Shown here: one piece after another, positions 44,839 through 53,755 of the stretch | How positions within the stretch are numbered: the first letter of the stretch is position 1 | Layout of the letters: every line of letters starts with the position of its first letter | Source of the DNA: Porphyrobacter sp. | GTDB taxonomy: Bacteria > Pseudomonadota > Alphaproteobacteria > Sphingomonadales > Sphingomonadaceae | Direction: 5' to 3' | DNA: 64,000 nt | NCBI GenBank assembly: GCA_017744315.1 | Contig: JAGIBN010000004.1 | Location: forward strand, 124,001 to 188,000 | The notes under the pieces: model-generated | What the model was told of the DNA's origin: nothing | Seen by the model: the letters and a program-made list of their open reading frames with translations, nothing else | The model's database searches: none | Made by a program: the position numbers and the translations under genes

Positions 44839-45633
44839 CTAGGCCTTCACTTGCTCCGCCAGGGCCAGGGCCGCCGCTGGTGCACGGTGCTTGGCGCCAT
44901 TGATCATGAACGCGAAAACATCGCCCGCCTTTCCGCTGCTTTGCGCCGGGTCGCCTGCGTAGGGCAAATCCTTGATGGCTTCCCCGGTCTCCCATGCCTG
45001 GCACAGGCCCGCGATCCGCTTGATGTCGGCGGGCGAGTAACCGGTCGGCTGATCGGCTTCGAGGTTCTTGCAGCGCAAGTAGGCGAAGTCAGCGGTACGG
45101 TCCGCGATCGGAGTCCGGCTCTCCTGCTCGCACCAGACAATCGCCACGCCCGCTGCCCGCGCCAGCTTGACGAACTCGGCGCAGGCGAAGCTCTCATGGC
45201 CGGTCTCGATCGCATGGCGCAGCGGCACGCCGTTCAACTCGCGCGGCAACAAGTCGAAAAACGCGGCGATATCCTCGGCATCGAACCGCTTGGTCCCCAT
45301 AAGCTGCCACAGGATCGGACCAAGCCGGTCGCCCAGCTCTTCGAGACCCTGGCTGAAAAACTTCGCCATGGCCTCCCCCGTTGAGGCAAGCACCTTGCGA
45401 TTGGTGACGTAGGACGATCCCTTCACCGCGAAGACGAAGCCATCGGGCGTCGCCTCGCTCCATTTGCGGAAGCTCTCCGGCTTCTGCAGGCTGTGATAGG
45501 TGCCATTGATCTCGATCGCGCCGAGTTGGCGCGAGGCCCATTCGAGTTCGCGCTTCTGTACCAGGCCTTCGGGATAGAAGGCGCCCTTGCGCCACTCCGG
45601 ATAGACCCAGCCGCCGATGCCCGTGCGTATCAT
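44839..45633 (-). CDS. DUF72-family protein
   Basis: 264 residues from the ATG at 45633, giving MIRTGIGGWVYPEWRKGAFY, the conserved DUF72 opening. Other blocks: INGTYHSLQKPESFRKW, FVFAVKGSSYVTN, LGPILWQLMG and FAFMINGAKHRAPAAAL. A TIM-barrel fold of unknown function. An in-frame extension up to 45873 has no support. Divergent from the DUF427 gene. Confidence 0.85.
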   Translation of the reverse strand: MIRTGIGGWVYPEWRKGAFYPEGLVQKRELEWASRQLGAIEINGTYHSLQKPESFRKWSEATPDGFVFAVKGSSYVTNRKVLASTGEAMAKFFSQGLEELGDRLGPILWQLMGTKRFDAEDIAAFFDLLPRELNGVPLRHAIETGHESFACAEFVKLARAAGVAIVWCEQESRTPIADRTADFAYLRCKNLEADQPTGYSPADIKRIAGLCQAWETGEAIKDLPYAGDPAQSSGKAGDVFAFMINGAKHRAPAAALALAEQVKA

Positions 45634-45714
45634 TCTCCAGCACTCCTCGAGAATGGAACCGAAGACCATGATCCGCGATTTCCTCGATGAAGGATGCGTC
45701 GAAGGGAGTTCCCC

Positions 45715-46005
45715 GTGGCGATAGAGGCAATCTGGAATGACCAGGTCATTGCCCACAGTGACCGTACAGTAGTGGTCGAAGGCAACCATTATTTTCCAAA
45801 AGAGGACGTGGACCTCTCGGTCTTGGATAAGAGTTCGACGACAAGCGAATGCCCGTGGAAGGGGACCGCGCATTACTATACGCTTGAACTCGACGGTGAC
45901 CGCAACGTGGACGCTGCCTGGTATTATCCCGACCCCAAGCCGAAGGCGGAAACGATCCGTGACCGCATCGCCTTCTGGAACGGAGTGGAAGTGATCGAAG
46001 TGTGA
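45715..46005 (+). CDS. DUF427-domain protein
   Basis: 96 residues from the GTG at 45715, chosen because AAGGGAG sits 6 nt upstream; an in-frame ATG at 45694 is possible. AIWNDQVIAHSDRTVVVEGN, YFPKEDV and CPWKGTAHYYTLELDG are the family hallmarks. A small beta-fold of unknown function. The next gene overlaps it by 4 nt (GTGTGA). Confidence 0.85.
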   Translation: MAIEAIWNDQVIAHSDRTVVVEGNHYFPKEDVDLSVLDKSSTTSECPWKGTAHYYTLELDGDRNVDAAWYYPDPKPKAETIRDRIAFWNGVEVIEV

Positions 46006-46439
46006 GCCCGGTCAAAGCGCTTATCGAAGACTTGCGCCTGGTCCCCCACCCGGAAGGTGGCTGGTACCGTGAGACCTGGCGGGCAGAGGCTGCAGAAGGC
46101 CGGCGGGCCGGTGCCACCGCGATCCTGTTCCTGCTCGAAGCCCACCAGCGTTCGCACTGGCACAAGGTCGATGCCGCCGAGATCTGGCTGTGGCACGCGG
46201 GCGATCCCTTGCTGCTGTGCCTGTCGGCCGGCGTGGAAGGTCCGGTGCGAGAGGTCCGTCTGGGGCCGGACGTGCTGGCCGAAGACGTCCCCCAGTACGT
46301 GGTGGCTCCCGACGAATGGCAAGCCGCGGCACCGCTGCCTGGGCAGGCAGGCTACACACTCGTCTCGTGCATCGTGACACCGGGCTTCGAGTTCGCGGGA
46401 TTCACGCTGGCGGAACCGGGATGGCGTCCGGGCCGATAG
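46002..46439 (+). CDS. DUF985 cupin-like protein
   Basis: 145 residues from GTG. LRLVPHPEGGWYRETWR, FLLEAHQRSHWHKVDAAEIW and GYTLVSCIVTPGFEFAGF match the DUF985 (cupin_5) family, with His in SHWH and Glu at the metal site. Function is not established. Overlap with the DUF427 gene indicates a two-gene operon. Confidence 0.87.
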   Translation: MSPVKALIEDLRLVPHPEGGWYRETWRAEAAEGRRAGATAILFLLEAHQRSHWHKVDAAEIWLWHAGDPLLLCLSAGVEGPVREVRLGPDVLAEDVPQYVVAPDEWQAAAPLPGQAGYTLVSCIVTPGFEFAGFTLAEPGWRPGR

Positions 46440-46448
46440 CCGCCCGTG

Positions 46449-46889
46449 TTACCTCACCACCAGTACCGGGACGGAACTCAAGACCAGAACTTCCGAGGCG
46501 ACACTTCCGAGGATCATTCGGGGTAGCCCACGTCGGCCGTGAGAAGATAGGGTGATGAGATCGCAGCCCAGGGTTCTGGCGGTCTCGACGATCGCTTCGG
46601 CAGGCGAGACGTTTTCAAGGCAAACGGTGTCCACTTTCACCGAGGCTGCGCGAGCCTCGTCGCTCACTGCGGTCAGAATCTTCTCGGAAATCGCACGCTG
46701 GACGGCCGCGTGTTCTTGGGACTCAAAAACGCTCACATCGGCGACTGCCGCTAGATAGGGCAGCTGACTCTCGGCTACCGCCACGACCGTGACTCTAGCA
46801 CCGAATGCCTTGGCAACCGCGAGGCCATGATCGACGCCCTTTTGCGCTATGTCGGAACCGTCGGTCGCGATCAGAATATGCCGGTACAA
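46449..46889 (-). CDS. Universal stress protein A family protein
   Basis: 146 residues from the TTG at 46889, supported by GGAGG 6 nt upstream; the open frame before it is not UspA-like. Starts YRHILIATDGSDIAQKG and has the ATP-binding LSSHGRRGLPRMILGSVASE and VLVLSSVPVLVV. Small cytoplasmic stress protein. Confidence 0.88.
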   Translation of the reverse strand: MYRHILIATDGSDIAQKGVDHGLAVAKAFGARVTVVAVAESQLPYLAAVADVSVFESQEHAAVQRAISEKILTAVSDEARAASVKVDTVCLENVSPAEAIVETARTLGCDLITLSSHGRRGLPRMILGSVASEVLVLSSVPVLVVR

Positions 46890-47122
46890 AAGGATCCTCC
46901 CGAGCTTGAGCCTCGCATAAGAATTCCCCCGGAGATCGGGCGTCAAAGGCTGTTCGACGCATTATCTTTGACGGGTCCACACCGGCCAATACAGGGAAAT
47001 ACTGATCGTTGCGCGACGCAGAGCGCCAGCGAATGAGGGAGAGGTCGACGGTGAAGGTGCTGCGGTACAAAGAACGGCTCGCGGGCACTTTTCACGCACG
47101 GGTGCGTTAGGTCGCGGTGTCG

Positions 47123-47530
47123 ATGCGTATCCTCGTGGTCGAAGACGACCTTCTCAACCGGATGCTTCTGTGCACGGTGCTTGAGAACTCGGGCTTCAAG
47201 GTGCAGGCCGTCACCGATGGCAAGCACGTGCTCAAGAAGACCAAGGAGTTCGTGCCCGATCTGATCACGATGGACATCAACTTGCCCAGCGTTTCGGGGC
47301 TGGAACTGATCCAGCGGCTGCAGGCGGATCCAAAGCTTCAGCAGATCCCCATCTTGGCCGTGACGGCCTACGTCGGAAAGGGCGAGGAAGCCCGCATCCG
47401 CCGGGCGGGCGCCAGCGACTTCCTGGCCAAGCCGATTTCAATCAAGCCGTTCCTTGCCGCCATAGCTCGGCTGCTTCCACCGGAAAGCATGCCGGCAACG
47501 CCCAGCCTCGGGCCGTCAGCGCTTTCCTAA
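47123..47530 (+). CDS. Single-domain response regulator, DivK-like
   Basis: 135 residues from the ATG at 47123 (a GTG two codons upstream is also possible). One receiver domain with acidic pocket VEDD, phospho-acceptor D51 in TMDINLPSVSG, Thr/Tyr switch in AVTAYVG, and Lys in FLAKPIS. No output domain. Closest in layout to DivK of the cell-cycle phosphorelay, but no kinase gene is near. Confidence 0.85.
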   Translation: MRILVVEDDLLNRMLLCTVLENSGFKVQAVTDGKHVLKKTKEFVPDLITMDINLPSVSGLELIQRLQADPKLQQIPILAVTAYVGKGEEARIRRAGASDFLAKPISIKPFLAAIARLLPPESMPATPSLGPSALS

Positions 47531-47543
47531 CTTGCGGCTGGCG

Positions 47544-47568
47544 CCCCGTCCGGTCTGACCGAACGGGG
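47544..47568. terminator. Bidirectional hairpin between DivK-like gene and desB
   Basis: CCCCGTCCGGT/ACCGAACGGGG (one mismatch) around a 3-nt loop, between convergent stops at 47530 and 47582. Confidence 0.65.
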
Positions 47569-47581
47569 CCCTATCCAGGCC

Positions 47582-48841
47582 TCAGTCTTCCTTGCCGGCC
47601 ACGCCGTAGTTGATCTGGGCGTTGCGGGTCTTCTGGAAGTCGGGAACCGACAGGCCCTTCATCGCGGCATAGATGTCGATGTTGCCGATGCCGGTAACGG
47701 CGCCGAGCTTTTCGAGCATGAAGAAGATCACGCCGTAGTGGATCATGCCGATCCAGTCGCGTTCGCGCACCAGACGCTTTTCCTCGTCGTTTAGACCGGC
47801 CTGCGTCATCGCCGCATCCTCGTCCTCGCGGAACAGCTTGCGGACCTTAGGATCGGTCAGCGAGTGGAGGAAATGGTTAAGGCGGAAGCCCTTGACCGAA
47901 CGTTCGATGGTGAAGGGATAGGTCCCCTCCATCTTTTCCGAACCGGCATAGTCCCAATTGATGCGTTCGAGGGTCGTGGCCGGGTCTTCCACCGGCGCAT
48001 CGTTCGAACGCTCTTCCATGATCATCGTGGCGATCGGGCACATTGAAGGCAGGAAGTAGGTCTTGTGGGTGCACTCGACCTCAGCCGAGAGCGCGCCGCG
48101 CATCATCAGCCACATCACGACCTCGGCGCCTTCCCAGCCGCCGAGTTCGGCCAGCTTGGCGATCGGATAGTCGAGCAGGGCCTCGGGGTCCTTCTCGAGC
48201 ATGTCCATGAATTTCATGTCCCAGTCGGGATTGTTGAAGCCGCAGCCTTCGCCGTGGACCTGGTGGCTGAGCCCGCCGGTGCCGGCGATCGCGACCTTGA
48301 TGTCTTCGGGATAGGACAGGATCGCCTGGCGCAGCGACTTGCCGAACTTGTAGAACCGGCGCGCCGAGGGCAGCGGCACGGTCAACACGCCGCAGACCAC
48401 CGGCAGCAGCTTCACCGCCCAGCCGTTCTCGTTGTGGTCGACCATGACCGACAGCGGCGAGAAGGCGCCGTGATCAAGACCCTTGCCCTGGAAATAGCTG
48501 AGGTCGAATTCGTTCGCGACCATGACCTTGGCGACGTGCTCAGCGAACTTGGGATCGCCCATGATCGCCGGAATATCGCGCGGACCGCCGCCTTCGTCAG
48601 CGGGCTCGAACTTCTCGCCCACGCCCAGCGCGAAGTGGCTGTAGTGGTCGAAGAACGAAGTCATGTGATCGTTGTAGATGTAGATCAGTACGTCCGGCTT
48701 CTTGTCGCGGAACCACTGCTGCACCGGCTCATAGCCTTCGAAGATCGGCTTCCACACCGGGTCGTCGAACTTCTTCGCGTCTTTCGCGAAAGCAATGGTG
48801 GGAGTGTGCGAGGTGGCGATGCCGCCGACGATCTTTGCCAT
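47582..48841 (-). CDS. desB: Gallate dioxygenase-type fused LigB-LigA protein
   Basis: 419 residues from the ATG at 48841. The N-terminal 290 residues are LigB-like with H12 (TSHTPTIAF) and H59 (YNDHMTSF) as iron ligands, an acidic ligand in GWEGAEVVM, and H193 in GLSHQVHG as the likely acid/base. The C-terminal 120 residues are LigA-like (NHFLHSLTDPKVRKLF). This single-chain layout and length match gallate dioxygenase DesB, an Fe(II) enzyme that opens gallate. No ring-fission product hydrolase or hydratase is next to it. A methylgallate enzyme is the alternative. Confidence 0.85.
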   Translation of the reverse strand: MAKIVGGIATSHTPTIAFAKDAKKFDDPVWKPIFEGYEPVQQWFRDKKPDVLIYIYNDHMTSFFDHYSHFALGVGEKFEPADEGGGPRDIPAIMGDPKFAEHVAKVMVANEFDLSYFQGKGLDHGAFSPLSVMVDHNENGWAVKLLPVVCGVLTVPLPSARRFYKFGKSLRQAILSYPEDIKVAIAGTGGLSHQVHGEGCGFNNPDWDMKFMDMLEKDPEALLDYPIAKLAELGGWEGAEVVMWLMMRGALSAEVECTHKTYFLPSMCPIATMIMEERSNDAPVEDPATTLERINWDYAGSEKMEGTYPFTIERSVKGFRLNHFLHSLTDPKVRKLFREDEDAAMTQAGLNDEEKRLVRERDWIGMIHYGVIFFMLEKLGAVTGIGNIDIYAAMKGLSVPDFQKTRNAQINYGVAGKED

Positions 48842-48897
48842 GACTGCGTTTCTTATCCTCTCGGGCGGCAATTTCCTTGACGCCTCTCAAAATGTAG

Positions 48898-48935
48898 CTG
48901 GCCCGCATGCCATCTGCGAGGCATGCGGGCCAGCC
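48898..48935 (-). terminator. Strong hairpin after SWIB gene
   Basis: A perfect 15-bp stem (CTGGCCCGCATGCC with one flanking G-C pair) around an 8-nt loop, 50 bp past the SWIB stop. On the minus strand it is followed by ACATTTTG. It would separate SWIB transcription from desB. Confidence 0.65.
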
Positions 48936-48985
48936 ATTTTCGCATCATTTGCGCAAGGCGGATGCAGGACCCGCCTCATCAGCAA

Positions 48986-49237
48986 TTAGCTGAGGTGCTT
49001 GTTAACCGCCGACGTCATCTTGAACATCGAGATCTGATCCTTGCCGATCACCGCGCCGAGCTTGGCGTCCGGGTTGATCATGCGCTTGTCCTTGGAATCC
49101 TGCAGGCCGTTCGCCTTGATGTGTTCCCACACCTTCGAAGTCACCTGGGCGCGGCTGAGCGGTCCCTTGCCGACAACGGCCTCCAGTTCAGGCGAAAGAT
49201 TCACCGGTTTGCTAAGTGCATTGTTCTTGGCGGCCAT
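48986..49237 (-). CDS. SWIB/MDM2-domain protein
   Basis: 83 residues, one SWIB domain. VNLSPELEAVVGKGPLSRAQ, VWEHIKANGLQDSKDKR and PDAKLGAVIGKDQISMFKM match the family. Bacterial stand-alone SWIB proteins may be DNA- or nucleoid-associated; the role is not established. Upstream of desB and in the same direction but separated by a strong hairpin. Confidence 0.88.
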   Translation of the reverse strand: MAAKNNALSKPVNLSPELEAVVGKGPLSRAQVTSKVWEHIKANGLQDSKDKRMINPDAKLGAVIGKDQISMFKMTSAVNKHLS

Positions 49238-49272
49238 AAGATTGTCCTTTCCTTGCTCACCTGACGCCGAGA

Positions 49273-49869
49273 TCAGCCCTCGTCGTCCTCATCCCAGTAT
49301 TCGTCTTCATCGCTGCGCTGATAGGTCGCGGTCAAGACCGCGACGGCGATAACATGCCCTTTCATCGCTGCGACGAGGTCGGCGCGTGTTGCCCCGGGCA
49401 TCAGTGCGAGCGGTTCGTCAAGCGAGAAGAGCTGGAATACGTAATCATGCGGATCCTGCCCCGTGGGCGGATCGGGCAGCAGCCATTCGGAGTTGCCGAA
49501 CGCATTCTTGCCGACACGCGGCGGCGTCTCACCCTCGAGCAGTTGGCCTTTCTGCGGCGCGAGCCCCCAGACGAGCCAATGGCAGAACGGCTCGGCCCCG
49601 GGCGCATCCGGATCCTCGACCACAAGCACGAGTTCCTGCGAACCAGCAGGAGGCGCAGTCCATTCCAGCGGCGGCGCAACTGCGTCTTCTTCGCTGGCAG
49701 TGAAGCTGGGGTCGAGCTCTTCGCCATCCGCGAACGCCGCGGACCGAAGCTTGAAGCCGCCGCGATTGAGCAGCCCTTCTTCGCCGAGTTGAGCGACGAT
49801 CAACCTGGCATGCCCAGCCCGGGCGTCGGGCAACGCCTCGCCGAGCCATGCGGGTAATTGTGCGGGCAT
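49273..49869 (-). CDS. PEBP/YbhB-family protein
   Basis: 198 residues. Phosphatidylethanolamine-binding family: PPLEWTAPPAGSQELVLVVE, DPDAPGAEPFCHWLVWGL and a C-terminal YVFQLFSLD. An extra 40-residue N-terminal segment and an acidic tail (DEYWDEDDEG) are unusual. No signal peptide, so cytoplasmic. Function in bacteria unclear. Confidence 0.83.
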   Translation of the reverse strand: MPAQLPAWLGEALPDARAGHARLIVAQLGEEGLLNRGGFKLRSAAFADGEELDPSFTASEEDAVAPPLEWTAPPAGSQELVLVVEDPDAPGAEPFCHWLVWGLAPQKGQLLEGETPPRVGKNAFGNSEWLLPDPPTGQDPHDYVFQLFSLDEPLALMPGATRADLVAAMKGHVIAVAVLTATYQRSDEDEYWDEDDEG

Positions 49870-50069
49870 TCAGCCTTCTCTTGCTTGAGGCGATCGAATT
49901 TTGGGCGCTCTGCCCCTTCGCCCGCCCGATGGCAAGGGCCTCTCCCCTCGTATCTGTCGAAGAATTTCCCACAGGTTTCGATAGATAATGACGCCACGAC
50001 GTCACCCTGCCGCTTGCGGCAACCCGAAGCTCGCCATAGCTTGCCCTGGGGACGGGAGGCTAAATCACT

Positions 50070-51545
50070 GTGAGAACTTCAATTTTCTTGCGGCGCAGCA
50101 GGAGCTTTGCGCTGACCGCGGCGTGCGCGGCCATGCTGGCGGCATGTGGAGGTGGCGGCGGATCGTCCGGTACCGGCACCGCAACAGGAGGCGTCACTCC
50201 CGCACCCAGTCCCACTCCGACGCCGACTTCGGCCTGTTCGCTCAGCGCACGCAAGGATTGGGTGAAGAGCCAGCTTAGCGAGTGGTATCTGTTTCCCGAC
50301 CTGCTCAACCTGGCCGCGAGCCCGACAGGTTACAGCACGCTCGACGACTATATCGATGCGCTGGTCGCGCCTGCCCGGGCGCAGAACAAGGACCGGTACT
50401 TCACCTACCTGACCTCAATTGCGGAAGAGAACGCCTACTACCAACAGGGTCAGGTGGACGCGAGTTTCGGCTTCCGTCTCGGCTACGATTCCTCTTCGAA
50501 CCGCGTGTTCGTGATCGAAGCGTTCGAAGGCGCTCCCGCTCTCGCCGCCGGCATCGATCGAGGTGCGGAGATACTTCAGATCGGCGGCCAGTATGTTTCC
50601 ACCCTGATGGCGTCGGGCGGTCCTTATGCCGTGATCGACGCAATGGGCGCCGACACGGTGGGCCTCACTCGCCAACTCGTCATCCGCGACCTGTCGGGAA
50701 CGACGCGAACGGTCAGCCTGTCGAAAGCCGTGTTCGATCTTGACCCAGTCTCTAACCGCTTTGGCGCCAAGATCATCGACGATGGCGGACGCAAGGTCGG
50801 TTATATCAACCTGCGGACCTTCATCGGCACAGCCAAACCCGATCTGCGCGCTGCGTTTGCAGATTTCAAAGCCCAGGGCGTTACCGAGTTGATCATCGAT
50901 TTCCGCTACAACGGTGGCGGGCTGATCTCGATCGCCGCCTTCATGGGCGATCTCATGGCGGCGGGGCGCAGTGGCCAGAACTTTGGCTATATTTCCTACC
51001 GCGACAGCAAGTCCGTCAATAATGAGACCATCCCGTTCGATCCGCAGGCTGAATCCATCGCGCCAACCCGGATCGCATTTATCGGTACGGGCGGCACGGC
51101 CTCGGCCAGCGAAATGGTGATCAACGGCATGCAGCCTTACCTCGGCGCCAGCATGGCGCTGATCGGCAGCAATACCTATGGCAAGCCTGTAGGCCAGATT
51201 GCGCTCGACCGCCCTGATTGCGACGATCGCCTGAGGGCCATCGCGCTCAAGGTTGAGAACGCCAACCATCAGGGCGAATACTTCACCGGCCTCGCGAGCA
51301 CCGTGCCCAACACCTGCCGGGCGGGCGACGATATCAGCCACCAGCTCGGCGATCCGAACGAAGCGATGGTGCGGACGGCGCTGGACTTCTTGGCGGGACG
51401 AAGCTGCACCGCCATTGCTTCGGTTTCGGCCACGGCGACAGCTTCCATCTCTGGCAAGGTCGGTACTCCGGCGCCCCAGAAGAACCTGCTGACGCCCGCG
51501 CAGCCACGGCGGGCAAGCGATCTGGAGCTGCCGGGCCTGCACTGA
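50070..51545 (+). CDS. Lipoprotein S41-family (CTP-like) protease
   Basis: 491 residues. The start is GTG with GGGAGG upstream. Lipobox MLAAC followed by Gly/Ser and a Pro/Thr linker. A PDZ-like region (VFVIEAFEGAPALAAGIDRG) precedes the S41 core: RKVGYINLRTFIGTA, ELIIDFRYNGGGLISIAAFM and GTGGTASASEMVINGM with the nucleophilic Ser in TASASE. Lys should lie in SNTYGKPVG. It probably works at the outer membrane, target unknown. A low-complexity tail follows residue 440. Confidence 0.83.
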   Translation: MRTSIFLRRSRSFALTAACAAMLAACGGGGGSSGTGTATGGVTPAPSPTPTPTSACSLSARKDWVKSQLSEWYLFPDLLNLAASPTGYSTLDDYIDALVAPARAQNKDRYFTYLTSIAEENAYYQQGQVDASFGFRLGYDSSSNRVFVIEAFEGAPALAAGIDRGAEILQIGGQYVSTLMASGGPYAVIDAMGADTVGLTRQLVIRDLSGTTRTVSLSKAVFDLDPVSNRFGAKIIDDGGRKVGYINLRTFIGTAKPDLRAAFADFKAQGVTELIIDFRYNGGGLISIAAFMGDLMAAGRSGQNFGYISYRDSKSVNNETIPFDPQAESIAPTRIAFIGTGGTASASEMVINGMQPYLGASMALIGSNTYGKPVGQIALDRPDCDDRLRAIALKVENANHQGEYFTGLASTVPNTCRAGDDISHQLGDPNEAMVRTALDFLAGRSCTAIASVSATATASISGKVGTPAPQKNLLTPAQPRRASDLELPGLH

Positions 51546-51560
51546 TCGGCCTGCGGAACA

Positions 51561-51593
51561 CCCGCCACCTCGGCCTGTTGGCCAGGTGGCGGG
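51561..51593. terminator. Hairpin after S41 protease gene
   Basis: CCCGCCACCT/AGGTGGCGGG arms with a further internal GGCC pairing, 15 bp after the stop. The next small gene begins 20 bp later, so it may be partly read through. Confidence 0.6.
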
Positions 51594-51612
51594 CATACCC
51601 GGAGGTCGCACC

Positions 51613-51762
51613 ATGATCCGCAAGCTCACGTCGGGCCAATACAGGCTCTATTCGCGAAAGAAGGATCCCAAGTCAGGCAAGCGCCGCAATCTCGGCACCT
51701 TCGAGACGAAGGAAGCCGCGCAGAAACACGAACGCGAAGTTCAGTATTTCAAGCATCACTGA
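51613..51762 (+). CDS. 49-residue basic protein, integrase Arm-like
   Basis: Reads MIRKLTSGQYRLYSRKKDPK then SGKRRNLGTFETKEAAQKHE and REVQYFKHH. The pattern GKRRNLGTFETKEAAQ is like the Arm-type DNA-binding domain of tyrosine recombinases, but nothing follows it. GGAGG lies 8 nt upstream. Small genes of this type are widespread in proteobacteria in my recollection; they may be nucleic-acid binding. Real gene by codon pattern and ribosome-binding site. Confidence 0.6.
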   Translation: MIRKLTSGQYRLYSRKKDPKSGKRRNLGTFETKEAAQKHEREVQYFKHH

Positions 51763-51800
51763 CCCCGCCTAATCACGGCTCCAACCAGAGAGGAGCGAAC

Positions 51801-52316
51801 ATGGCGGGTAGCGTTAGGCGGGTGGTCACGGGCCACGATGCGAATGGCAAATCGGTGGTGATTTCGGACGGCCTTCCTGCGCAGGATCACTCGATGCGCG
51901 GCGCAGCAGTCGGCGCGGATTTCAACGAGATCTGGAACTCACTCGAACCGGTCCCTACACTTGCCTCGTTGCCCGAAGGCGAACCCACCGCCCGTCCGTT
52001 CACGATCATGCCAGCCAGCGGCCACCTGATCCGCATCATCGACATCTACCCGCCGCACATGGGCGGAAGCCGGACCGTGATGCACCGCACCCGCACGCTG
52101 GACTATGCCGTAGTAATCGAAGGCGAGATCGTCCTCGTGCTCGATGACAGCGAAGTCGTTCTCAAGCCCGGCGAAGTGGTCGTCCAGCGAGGGACAGACC
52201 ACGCCTGGGAGAACCGTGGCGACACGATCGCCCGGATGGCCTTCTTCCACATCGCCGGCGAATTCTCCGACGAGCTCCTGGCCAAACTGCCGCAGCCTCT
52301 CGAGTTGATGGAGTGA
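51801..52316 (+). CDS. Cupin-domain protein
   Basis: 171 residues. An N-terminal arm (VVTGHDANGKSVVISDG) is followed by a cupin core with TLDYAVVIEGEIVLVLDD and VVVQRGTDHAWENRG. The first motif has HR..T in place of HxH, and the second keeps His, so metal binding may be partial. AGAGAGGAG precedes the ATG. This arrangement occurs beside LigB-type dioxygenase genes; here a DODA-like gene is convergent. Confidence 0.8.
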   Translation: MAGSVRRVVTGHDANGKSVVISDGLPAQDHSMRGAAVGADFNEIWNSLEPVPTLASLPEGEPTARPFTIMPASGHLIRIIDIYPPHMGGSRTVMHRTRTLDYAVVIEGEIVLVLDDSEVVLKPGEVVVQRGTDHAWENRGDTIARMAFFHIAGEFSDELLAKLPQPLELME

Positions 52317-52323
52317 TCGCGGC

Positions 52324-53115
52324 TCAGGCGAAGCGGAACGCGGAGACGGCGCCTCCGAGTACGAACTCACGGTAGTCCTGGCTGCCCTCCCCAGCGGAGG
52401 CGCCAGCGGCGACCATCAGCGGGATCAGGTGCTCCTCTCGCGGATGGCACAGACGCGCCCAAGGCGCTGTCGCCCAGCGGGAAAGCTGCTCGGCACGCTG
52501 TTCGGGAGACGATTCCGACGCATCGGCCAGCCAGCGGTCGAACTCGGCCGACGGTTCGGCGACGCGCGGATCGCCCATTGCTCGCAGATTGTGAAAGCTC
52601 ATGCCCGAGCCCAGCACCAGCACGCCCTCGTCCCGCAACGCCGCCAGCGCCCGCCCGGCCGCGAGATGCAGCGCGGGGTCGAGCGAAGCGTGGAGCGACA
52701 TCTGCACCACCGGCACGTCGGCGTCGGGAAAGGCAACCTTGAGCGGAATGAACACGCCGTGGTCGAACCCACGCTCCTGGTCGATCTCCACTGGAAGCCC
52801 AGCTTCACGCAGCAGCTCCGCCCCGCGTTCGGCCAGCCACGGCGCGCCAGGCGCGGGCCAGCTCAAGCGATAAGTTTCGGGCGGAAAGCCGTAGTAGTCA
52901 AAGATCAGGCCGGGATGAGAGCCGCTGCCGGTGAACGTGAACGCCCGCTCTTCCCAGTGGCCTGAGATGATCAGAATCGCCTTCGGAGTTTCGGGCAAGC
53001 TGCCCGGCAAAGCTCGCAGATAATCACCCATCTTCGTCCAGACCCCTTGCGGATCGGGCATGAAGAAGCACGGGCCGCCGCCGTGCGGGATGAAGAGGCT
53101 CGGTTGAATGGTCAT
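52324..53115 (-). CDS. DODA-type class III extradiol dioxygenase family protein
   Basis: 263 residues from the ATG at 53115. The LigB-superfamily metal site is seen in LFIPHGGGPCFF, ILIISGHWEER and GFDHGVFIPLKVAFPDAD; LGSGMSFHNLR and LCHPREEHLIPL are also conserved. Relatives include 4,5-DOPA extradiol dioxygenase YgiD. Cytoplasmic. The frame upstream to 53268 is not family-like. Confidence 0.87.
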   Translation of the reverse strand: MTIQPSLFIPHGGGPCFFMPDPQGVWTKMGDYLRALPGSLPETPKAILIISGHWEERAFTFTGSGSHPGLIFDYYGFPPETYRLSWPAPGAPWLAERGAELLREAGLPVEIDQERGFDHGVFIPLKVAFPDADVPVVQMSLHASLDPALHLAAGRALAALRDEGVLVLGSGMSFHNLRAMGDPRVAEPSAEFDRWLADASESSPEQRAEQLSRWATAPWARLCHPREEHLIPLMVAAGASAGEGSQDYREFVLGGAVSAFRFA

Positions 53116-53152
53116 GCAGCCGATATAGGGGCGCTCGTGCCAGTGGCCAGCG

Positions 53153-53608
53153 CTACGGCCGCTCCGGGCCTTCGAACGGATGCTTGTCCGACCACGCGCA
53201 TCCGTTGCGGGTTTCTTCGCCGATCTTGAGCATGACGGTGAACGGATAGATCCGATCGGACATGCCATCGCTGCAGCGCTGCGGCGTGACCGTCATTTCG
53301 AGTTCTGCGTGATCAAGTTCGCCACTGAACGAGAGCCCGCCGCGCCCGGCAAAGCGGTTAACGGTGATCGTGGTGCCGTCGGGATTGTCCGGCGTCGTGT
53401 ACGTTAGCGCCGAACCTCTGATCTGGCCGCCCCAGAAAGGTTCGGTCCCGGAGAAGCGCAGGACTTCGTTCTCGGCGATCCCGGCGTAGGGCTCGGTCGA
53501 GTTGGGGTCAGGGATCGTGGAATCCGCTTGCCCGGCTTTGTCGCTGCCCTGGCAAGCTGCAACCAACAGAAGGGCTGAGCCCGCCGCCAATAACTTGTTA
53601 CCCGTCAT
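53153..53608 (-). CDS. COG3650-type lipoprotein
   Basis: 151 residues. Lipobox LVAAC, then a beta-rich domain with VLRFSGTEPFWGGQIRGSAL, CSDGMSDRIYPFTVMLKI and NGCAWSDKHPF. The pair of Cys suggests a disulfide. Function of the family is unknown; it is cell-envelope attached. Confidence 0.75.
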   Translation of the reverse strand: MTGNKLLAAGSALLLVAACQGSDKAGQADSTIPDPNSTEPYAGIAENEVLRFSGTEPFWGGQIRGSALTYTTPDNPDGTTITVNRFAGRGGLSFSGELDHAELEMTVTPQRCSDGMSDRIYPFTVMLKIGEETRNGCAWSDKHPFEGPERP

Positions 53609-53755
53609 GCCAACTCAATTCCCTGCCACGTCGATGAGTTCCTGCTCACCAAGCCTTGCGCAGAATTAGCTAGTCGAAATGCCGATCGAAACAAGGGCTC
53701 GGAAACTCCGTGGCGGCGCCGGTGTTTTATCTTCAGCCCACAAGCGGACCGGCCG

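Noticed and set aside
51613-51762. Remnant of a tyrosine integrase
   Set aside because: The 49-codon gene is intact with its own ribosome-binding site and stop, and no integrase catalytic region or att-like repeat follows, so it was kept as a small gene.
53116-53268. N-terminal extension of the DODA-like gene
   Set aside because: Residues before MTIQPSLFIPHGG have no family similarity; the ATG at 53115 gives the normal start.
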